A stretch of DNA of 54,241 bases from a virus: IMG/VR virus record IMGVR_UViG_3300022074_000054, positions 1 to 54,241 of that record; one strand, given 5' to 3'. Both the position numbers and the translations under genes were made by a program. Below are positions 48,545-54,241 of the stretch, piece by piece (the first letter of the stretch is position 1; the number at the start of each line of letters is the position of its first letter). The notes under the pieces are model-generated. The model saw nothing but the letters and a program-made list of their open reading frames with translations, was not told the DNA's origin and searched no databases.

Positions 48545-50008
48545 ATGAGTGCAGCGCAAAATACCTTGATCGAAGAGAAAAAACTGAAGCTTGAGCTTCG
48601 GCTTGCGCAGCTTGAAAAGAACGAGAAGTGCCGTGATGATTTTTTAACTTTCGTAAAAACAGTTTGGCCGGACTTCATCGCGGGTCGTCATCATAAAATC
48701 ATTGCAGAGAAGCTTGAAAGGGTGGCTAAGGGCGAATTGAAGCGTCTTATCATTAACATGGCACCTCGTCACACGAAGTCTGAGTTCGCATCCTTTTTGT
48801 TCCCGGCGTGGTTCATGGGCCGCGATCCGAAAAAGAAGATCATTCAGGCGACGCACACGACTGAGTTAGCGGTTAACTTTGGCCGTAAGACGAAGAATTT
48901 GATTGAGGCGGACGAGTTCAAGGAGATTTTTCCGGAGGTAAAGCTTGCGGCTGACAGTAAGGCGTCGGGTCGTTGGGACACGAACAAGGGTGGTATGTAC
49001 TACGCGGTTGGTGTGGGTTCTAACTTGGCGGGACGTGGTGGTGATTTGGTGATTATTGATGACCCGCATTCGGAGCAGACGGCGATGTCGAGTTCCGGGT
49101 TTGATGATGCGTGGGATTGGTACACGGGTGGTCCACGTCAGCGTTTGCAGCCGGGCGGCAGTATTGTTTTGGTTCAGACTAGGTGGTCTGAGAAGGACAT
49201 GACGGGTCAGTTATTACGTGCGATGGCCAAGGACCCGTTGGCGGATCAATGGGAAGTTGTGGAGTTGCCTGCTATTTTTGAGGATGGGACTCCGTGCTGG
49301 CCAGAATTTTGGAGTTTGGAAGATTTGACCGCGGTTAAGGCGTCGATTCCTCCGTCCAAGTGGAACGCTCAGTATCAGCAAAATCCTACGGGTGAAGAGA
49401 ATGCGATCATTCGTCGTGAGTGGTGGCGTGTTTGGGAGCCTGCGAAGATACCGCAGCTTGAGTATGTGATTCAGAGTTACGATACGGCGTTTAGTAAAAG
49501 GGAGACGGCGGATTATTCTGCGATTACGACGTGGGGTGTATTTTATCCGAACGAGGGTGGTTCGGGTCCCAACCTGATCCTATTGGACAGTAAAAAGGGA
49601 CGTTGGGATTTTCCTGAGTTAAAACAAGTTGCGCTTGAGAGTTACCAATTTTGGGAGCCTGATACGGTAATAGTGGAGGCCAAGGCTAGTGGTATGCCGT
49701 TGACCCACGAGCTACGGAACATGGGCATCCCGGTTGTAAACTTTACACCGAGTCGTGGTAACGATAAGGTGAGTCGAGTACACAGTGTGTCGCCATTGTT
49801 TGAAGCAGGGATGGTTTGGGCCCCCGATGAGACTTTTTCAGATGAATTAATTGAAGAGGTCGCGGCTTTTCCTAATGGAGAGCACGATGATTTGGTTGAT
49901 AGTATGACGCAGGCGCTTATGCGCTATAGACAAGGAAACTTTGTCCAGCTACCAACTGATGACTGGGAAGATGAAGAAAACCATGTTAAAGTGAAAATGT
50001 ATTATTAA
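48545..50008 (+). CDS. Terminase large subunit (TerL)
   Basis: 487 residues. Deviant Walker A APRHTKS (residues 73-79), Walker B LVIIDD (168-173) and coupling motif VQTRW. The RNase H-like nuclease has YDTAFSKRETADYS (Asp313), VIVEAKASG and HDDLVDS (Asp448, Asp449, Asp452). It should power packaging and cut concatemers. It is expressed from a promoter whose start is covered by parS-like palindromes. TerS is about 4.2 kb upstream. Confidence 0.92.
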   Translation: MSAAQNTLIEEKKLKLELRLAQLEKNEKCRDDFLTFVKTVWPDFIAGRHHKIIAEKLERVAKGELKRLIINMAPRHTKSEFASFLFPAWFMGRDPKKKIIQATHTTELAVNFGRKTKNLIEADEFKEIFPEVKLAADSKASGRWDTNKGGMYYAVGVGSNLAGRGGDLVIIDDPHSEQTAMSSSGFDDAWDWYTGGPRQRLQPGGSIVLVQTRWSEKDMTGQLLRAMAKDPLADQWEVVELPAIFEDGTPCWPEFWSLEDLTAVKASIPPSKWNAQYQQNPTGEENAIIRREWWRVWEPAKIPQLEYVIQSYDTAFSKRETADYSAITTWGVFYPNEGGSGPNLILLDSKKGRWDFPELKQVALESYQFWEPDTVIVEAKASGMPLTHELRNMGIPVVNFTPSRGNDKVSRVHSVSPLFEAGMVWAPDETFSDELIEEVAAFPNGEHDDLVDSMTQALMRYRQGNFVQLPTDDWEDEENHVKVKMYY

Positions 50009-50030
50009 CTTTTTATGGGAAGGCTCGTGA

Positions 50031-50768
50031 ATGAATAGTCCTGCGGTGAACCTTGGAGCGGGCGGATTCGTGTCCTATTATGAGGACGGCGGTGCAACTG
50101 TAGTGTTAGACGATACTACAGTCCCAGAGCAAGAACAACAGTTTGATGAGCGCGGTGTTGGCACTTTCTTTCTTGAACAGTATACGCCGTTTGCTTCGCC
50201 GCCGGAAGGCGCACAGTTTAATGCTGATAAACAATCAGAGATAAGAGCGTCGGGTAATCCGGGCTCCGCGGCCCGCGAAACATATTACGGGGACGACCCT
50301 ACTTTTTTTGAAACTCTTTCAAGCGATTACGGTTATCCGCTAGTTCAAGACCCTATCGCAGGTCCAAATCGTCATGGTCGGCCAGCCGGTCGCCAAGATT
50401 TGCCTACTCCTCAAGAACTAGCGGACGCCCGTGGACATGCCTTGGGCACCAGTATGGTGGCCGCGGACTACGGCCCAAAGACCGCTATGACGGTTGGGAA
50501 CCTTGGCGAAGACATCGGGTTTTCGGATCGTCGTCACCGTGCGCAAGACAAGCGCAATAACGCGGTGGGCATTTCTTTATTTAAACAAGCTGGAATTAAT
50601 GCTACACCACAACAACTAACACAGATGGTTGATGGTAAGATATTCCAGCAACTAGAGGCGATTATGGCCCGACCTGCGAATGAACGTAGGTTTGAGAGTG
50701 ACAAAGATGCGGATATGGACTTATATTTCCCGCGTGACTCTTATGGCTACTTTGTCTCGGATCATTAG
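50031..50768 (+). CDS. Conserved protein between terminase and portal
   Basis: 245 residues. It contains GGFVSYYEDGGATVV near the start, then acidic FLEQYTPFASPPEGAQFNAD and a basic HGRPAGRQDLPTPQELADAR block. The C-terminal part is mixed helix (LFKQAGINATPQQLTQMVDG). Similar proteins occur, from memory, in this position in marine podoviruses. No enzyme motif. Probably virion or packaging related. Confidence 0.6.
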   Translation: MNSPAVNLGAGGFVSYYEDGGATVVLDDTTVPEQEQQFDERGVGTFFLEQYTPFASPPEGAQFNADKQSEIRASGNPGSAARETYYGDDPTFFETLSSDYGYPLVQDPIAGPNRHGRPAGRQDLPTPQELADARGHALGTSMVAADYGPKTAMTVGNLGEDIGFSDRRHRAQDKRNNAVGISLFKQAGINATPQQLTQMVDGKIFQQLEAIMARPANERRFESDKDADMDLYFPRDSYGYFVSDH

Positions 50769-50776
50769 GAGCGGCA

Positions 50777-53212
50777 ATGGCAAATGGTAAACCAAATGCA
50801 GGACTGATGGATGTACCATCGCAACTAGACGTGGACGATTTAACGGCTGAAGTAGAGCTTGAGTTGCCGGATAGTTCCAACGTTGTGATGGCTGACATCG
50901 AAGCAACTGACGTTGGTTCCATTGAGATCAGCCCAGAAGACGACGGCGGTGTCGTTATAGATTTTGACCCACAGGATCAGCGTGGCGTCAGCGACGATTT
51001 TTACATGAACTTGGCTGAAGAGATACCGGACAGGGAACTGGCCCGTATTTCAAGCGACTTGTTATCTGAGTTTGATGCGAACAAGGCTAGTCGGCAAGAG
51101 TGGGAAGATGCTTACACTAACGGTCTGGAGCTTTTGGGCTTTACTTATGATGAGCGCACCCAGCCTTTTCGTGGAGCCTCCGGAGTAACTCATCCGTTGC
51201 TTGCTGAAGCTGCTACGCAGTTCCAAGCACAAGCTTTTAACGAATTGTTACCTGCTTCGGGGCCCGTGCGCACCGTAGTAATGGGTAAGGACACTGTTTC
51301 CAAGACGCAGCAGGCGTCGCGTGTACAGCAGTTTATGAATTACTACATCACAAATGTGATGGAAGAATACACGCCGGACATGGATCAGATGTTGTTTTAC
51401 CTCCCACTGGCGGGTTCTACGTTTAAAAAGACGTATTATGATGAAACGCTGGGTCGTGCGGTATCTAAGTTTGTGCCTGCGGAGAACTTGGTTGTTCCGT
51501 ATGAGACCTCGGACCTCGAAACATGTCCTAATATTACGCAGGTTGTGCGCATGTCGCTCAACGATTTGCGTAAGCGCCAGATAAACGGCACGTATTTAGA
51601 CGTTGAGGTGTTGCCTGCCCAGAAAGAAATGTCTGATTTGGACGGTGAGTTAGATCGAATTGAGGGCATGGAGCCGAATCAGATTGATTATGACTGCACC
51701 ATTTTGGAATGCCACGTCGATTTGGATTTGGAAGGATACGAAGATTTAGACGACGACGGTGAACCTACGGGTATCAAGATTCCTTACGTTGTTACCATTT
51801 CCGAGGACAACGGTCAGGTGTTGTCGATCCGACGCAACTATCGTGAAGAAGACGAGTTGCGTAAAAAGATACAATACTTCACGCACTTTAAGTTTTTACC
51901 CGGATTCGGGTTTTATGGTTTAGGTTTGATTCACACCATTGGCGGTTTGTCACGAACTGCCACGGCGGCGCTGCGACAGTTGATCGACGCTGGTACGTTG
52001 TCCAACCTCCCTGCGGGTTTCAAAGCCCGCGGACTACGGATCAGGGATGACGATGACCCGTTGCAGCCCGGTGAGTTCCGAGATGTGGACGCACCCGGTG
52101 GGGCTATACGTGACAGCCTGATGCCGCTGCCATTTAAGGGTCCCGACCAAACCTTGTTTAATTTGCTTGGTTTTGTTGTGCAGGCCGGACAGCGTTTTGC
52201 AACGATCACGGACCTTAAAGTAGGCGACGGTAATCAGCAGGCTGCTGTTGGCACAACTATTGCTATGATGGAGCAGGGCACTCGTGTGATGAGTGCTGTT
52301 CACAAGCGGTTGCATTATGCGATGCGGCAGGAGTTTAGGATTCTGGCGCGTGTTATGTCCGAGAGTTTGCCGCAACGGTATCCGTATGCGGTTCCGGGTG
52401 GTGACGAGCGTGTCATGCAAAGCGACTTTGATGATCGTGTAGATGTCGTACCTGTAAGTAATCCTAATATTTTCAGCCAAGCGCAGCGTATTGTATTGGC
52501 GCAAACCAAGTTACAATTGGCTACGCAGGCACCGGAGCTTCACAACCTAGCTGAAGTTTTCCGAGACATGTACGAAGCGTTGGGCGTGACTGACATTGAC
52601 CGAATTATGAAGTCGGTCCCACAAGAAGAGCCCATGCCTATTGATCCGGCGCAAGAGAACATCAATGCGTTGGACATGTTGCAGCTACATGCTTTTGAGG
52701 GTCAGAACCATCAGGCGCATATTACAGCGCACTTGGTATTTGGTTCGTCGCCCATGGTTGGTGGTATGCCACCGGTTGCCATGTCGTTGCAGAAGCACGT
52801 TATGGAACACGTACAGATTGCGGCGAAAGAACAAGCGGCAGTTGCATATTTGCAACAGATGCAGCAAAAAGGTGGCCAGCCCGCAACAGACGATGAGATG
52901 CTAGAGATTGAGAAGTTGACGGCACAGTTTGTAGCGGAAGGGTTACAGCAAGTTAAAGAACTATCTGGTCAGTTGTCGGGAGCGGGCGCTCCTGATCCGT
53001 TGGTACAGCTTAAAGAGCAAGAGCTACAGATTAGGGCTCAAGCCGATCAGGCCGACCAAGCGATTGACCAAGCCAAGGTACAGCTTGACGCACAGAACCA
53101 GCAGACACGTGCAAGTCAGTTTGACCGCAGGTTGAGTTCGCAAGAAAGTCAAACACAGGCTCGTATTGATGCTGCGTTGCAGCGTGAGCTATTAAAGAAC
53201 CGAGGAGGTTAG
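50777..53212 (+). CDS. Portal protein
   Basis: 811 residues. The acidic N-terminus is followed by EWEDAYTNGLELLGFTYDER, FRGASGVTHPLLAEAATQFQ, MEEYTPDMDQMLFYLPLAGS and AENLVVPYETSDLETCPNIT. The middle has KFLPGFGFYGLGLIHTIGGL, and the C-terminus is a long Gln-rich coiled coil. This motif order is characteristic of large P22-like portals of short-tailed phages, including the helical barrel in the C-terminal part. It should form the dodecameric packaging channel. Confidence 0.9.
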   Translation: MANGKPNAGLMDVPSQLDVDDLTAEVELELPDSSNVVMADIEATDVGSIEISPEDDGGVVIDFDPQDQRGVSDDFYMNLAEEIPDRELARISSDLLSEFDANKASRQEWEDAYTNGLELLGFTYDERTQPFRGASGVTHPLLAEAATQFQAQAFNELLPASGPVRTVVMGKDTVSKTQQASRVQQFMNYYITNVMEEYTPDMDQMLFYLPLAGSTFKKTYYDETLGRAVSKFVPAENLVVPYETSDLETCPNITQVVRMSLNDLRKRQINGTYLDVEVLPAQKEMSDLDGELDRIEGMEPNQIDYDCTILECHVDLDLEGYEDLDDDGEPTGIKIPYVVTISEDNGQVLSIRRNYREEDELRKKIQYFTHFKFLPGFGFYGLGLIHTIGGLSRTATAALRQLIDAGTLSNLPAGFKARGLRIRDDDDPLQPGEFRDVDAPGGAIRDSLMPLPFKGPDQTLFNLLGFVVQAGQRFATITDLKVGDGNQQAAVGTTIAMMEQGTRVMSAVHKRLHYAMRQEFRILARVMSESLPQRYPYAVPGGDERVMQSDFDDRVDVVPVSNPNIFSQAQRIVLAQTKLQLATQAPELHNLAEVFRDMYEALGVTDIDRIMKSVPQEEPMPIDPAQENINALDMLQLHAFEGQNHQAHITAHLVFGSSPMVGGMPPVAMSLQKHVMEHVQIAAKEQAAVAYLQQMQQKGGQPATDDEMLEIEKLTAQFVAEGLQQVKELSGQLSGAGAPDPLVQLKEQELQIRAQADQADQAIDQAKVQLDAQNQQTRASQFDRRLSSQESQTQARIDAALQRELLKNRGG

Positions 53213-53213
53213 A

Positions 53214-53432
53214 ATGAAATCAGTTGTTAAGGTCAACGGTTCCGCACCAAAAGACGGACCAAAGCCAGTCGAGTATGCACAGATTGATAAGCAGGGTCGT
53301 ATTCCATACGGCAAGACTGCTGATGCGCCGTATTCAGATATGCGTATGGAAGATGGCAAAGCGCCGGGTTCCAAGCTAACTGCACGTGGCATGGGTGCTG
53401 CAAAGCGCGGCGGTAGTTACATAGGTTGCTGA
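53214..53432 (+). CDS. Small basic protein behind portal
   Basis: 72 residues with GGAGG from the portal end (AGGAGGTTAGAATG). Hydrophilic: [34 protein letters not shown] and a Gly/Arg-rich end with a terminal Cys (KRGGSYIGC). Unknown; probably a minor virion protein. Confidence 0.6.
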   Translation: MKSVVKVNGSAPKDGPKPVEYAQIDKQGRIPYGKTADAPYSDMRMEDGKAPGSKLTARGMGAAKRGGSYIGC

Positions 53433-53433
53433 G

Positions 53434-53637
53434 ATGCCGTTAAAGAAGGGTAGTAGCAACAAAACGAAGAGCCAGAACATCAAGAAATTGATGGACGAGG
53501 GCTATGAGCAAAATCAAGCAGTTGCTATTGCTTTGTCTAAGGCTGGGGAAACGCCTGCCAAGCGTATGGCACGTGGCGGAATGGTTAAGGGGTTTAGCCC
53601 CATTGCACGGCCACAACGTTTTCAAGGAGTTTTCTGA
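53434..53637 (+). CDS. Small basic conserved protein
   Basis: 67 residues. The [20 protein letters not shown] segment is, from memory, frequent in phage proteins. The end [20 protein letters not shown] contains the recurrent MxxGG tag. Its stop overlaps the next start (TGATG). Possibly packaged. Confidence 0.65.
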   Translation: MPLKKGSSNKTKSQNIKKLMDEGYEQNQAVAIALSKAGETPAKRMARGGMVKGFSPIARPQRFQGVF

Positions 53638-54241
53638 TGGTCGATTTTAGCAGGTTTACAATGGGCAGCCGACTTCCGGCGTTACCTGAGATAATTATAC
53701 CGCCGATAAACCCGGCGATTATTAAGCCTGCACCTGCTGTAAAAGCACCGGTAAAACAAGCGCCCATTCCGGTGCCGACTCCTGTGCCGACTCCCTTGCC
53801 GACTCCTTTGCCAACACCTGTAAACCCGCCGAAGCGTATGCCCGGTGAATCTGGCCCGATTATTGCGGAACCGAACGTGCCCCCCTTACCGATGCCTGCG
53901 CCCGCGCCAGTTCCAGTACCGCAGCCAATGCCTGCTCCCGCGCCAGCACCTGCTCCGGTTCCAGCACCTGCTCCGGTTCCTGTGCCGCCGATGCCTACGC
54001 CCGTGCCGTCGCCAACAACGATACCGGAATTAATTCTACCACCAACGCCTGTGCCGGTTAGAGAACCAGAGCGTGTAGTTTTTGAAGAGCCTCTTCCTAC
54101 ACCACCACCAGTTGCGGTAGCGCCACCTCCTCCGCCCATTCCGCAAGTAGCTCCTGCACCAACACCTGTAGCACCGCCGCCTGCTCCTGTAGCACCGCCG
54201 CCTGCTCCCGCACCGGCAGTGCCCCCTGTTATCCCACACAT
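53637..54241 (+). CDS. Proline-rich virion protein, N-terminal part (continues at base 2)
   Basis: It starts at ATG overlapping the previous stop, with AAGGAG ahead. After VDFSRFTMGSRLPALPEIII the chain is Pro/Val/Ala/Met repeats (VPTPVPTPLPTPLPTPV, APVPAPAPVPVPPMPTP). It runs off the window and continues from base 2 in the same frame. See the entry at 2-1378. Confidence 0.75.
   Translation, partial: MVDFSRFTMGSRLPALPEIIIPPINPAIIKPAPAVKAPVKQAPIPVPTPVPTPLPTPLPTPVNPPKRMPGESGPIIAEPNVPPLPMPAPAPVPVPQPMPAPAPAPAPVPAPAPVPVPPMPTPVPSPTTIPELILPPTPVPVREPERVVFEEPLPTPPPVAVAPPPPPIPQVAPAPTPVAPPPAPVAPPPAPAPAVPPVIPH
54113..54241. repeat. Terminal direct overlap, right copy
   Basis: 54113-54238 equals 1-126 exactly. 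Base 54239 (C) differs from base 127 (A), then two bases match. Confidence 0.9.

Overview
The window is one near-complete genome of a short-tailed, apparently strictly lytic tailed phage. The last 126 bases (54113-54238) repeat bases 1-126 exactly. Joining the ends keeps one proline-rich reading frame open, so the molecule is circular as assembled, about 54.1 kb. No integrase, transposase, tRNA or CRISPR array was seen. The gene set has a TerS/TerL pair, a large portal, a Mu gpT-like capsid protein, P22-like neck and tail parts, giant Ala/Gln-rich candidate ejection proteins, a family A DNA polymerase and an AEP-type primase. This recalls, from memory and unchecked, the HMO-2011-type podoviruses of marine Alphaproteobacteria. 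The host is not proven.

Layout. From 48.5 kb through the circular junction to 6.5 kb lie packaging and head genes: TerL, portal, a proline-rich protein, a lysis cassette (membrane protein, holin, M15 endolysin), a GroES-like co-chaperonin, scaffold and major capsid protein. A strong terminator follows the capsid gene. From 6.6 to 32.2 kb, all rightward, come small basic proteins, neck and tail parts (9.2-12.6 kb and 16.8-19.3 kb), an S74-chaperone tail fibre (12.6-16.2 kb) and four very large low-complexity proteins that are probably internal or ejected. A leftward SNF2 helicase (32.2-33.7 kb) is read from face-to-face divergent promoters that also start the rightward replication operon (33.8-40.8 kb): SSB-like protein, AEP primase, a tiny HTH protein, UvrD helicase, a DUF6378-like protein and DNA polymerase A. 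A leftward PD-(D/E)XK nuclease overlaps the polymerase 3' end.

The 41.2-48.5 kb region is accessory and regulatory: small genes (RHH, zinc ribbon, membrane-tethered HTH, DUF932, a Cys-rich protein and others), many with their own promoter, a GCGATA-type box, a leader hairpin or an intrinsic terminator. TerS lies inside it behind an AT-rich non-coding stretch with GTAACC repeats.

The most unusual signal is in the non-coding region upstream of TerL. Two perfect 16-bp palindromes at 48468-48483 and 48492-48507 match the bacterial chromosomal parS (ParB-binding) consensus and sit at the predicted transcription start of terL. No ParA or ParB gene was recognised, so the phage may use the host ParB protein.
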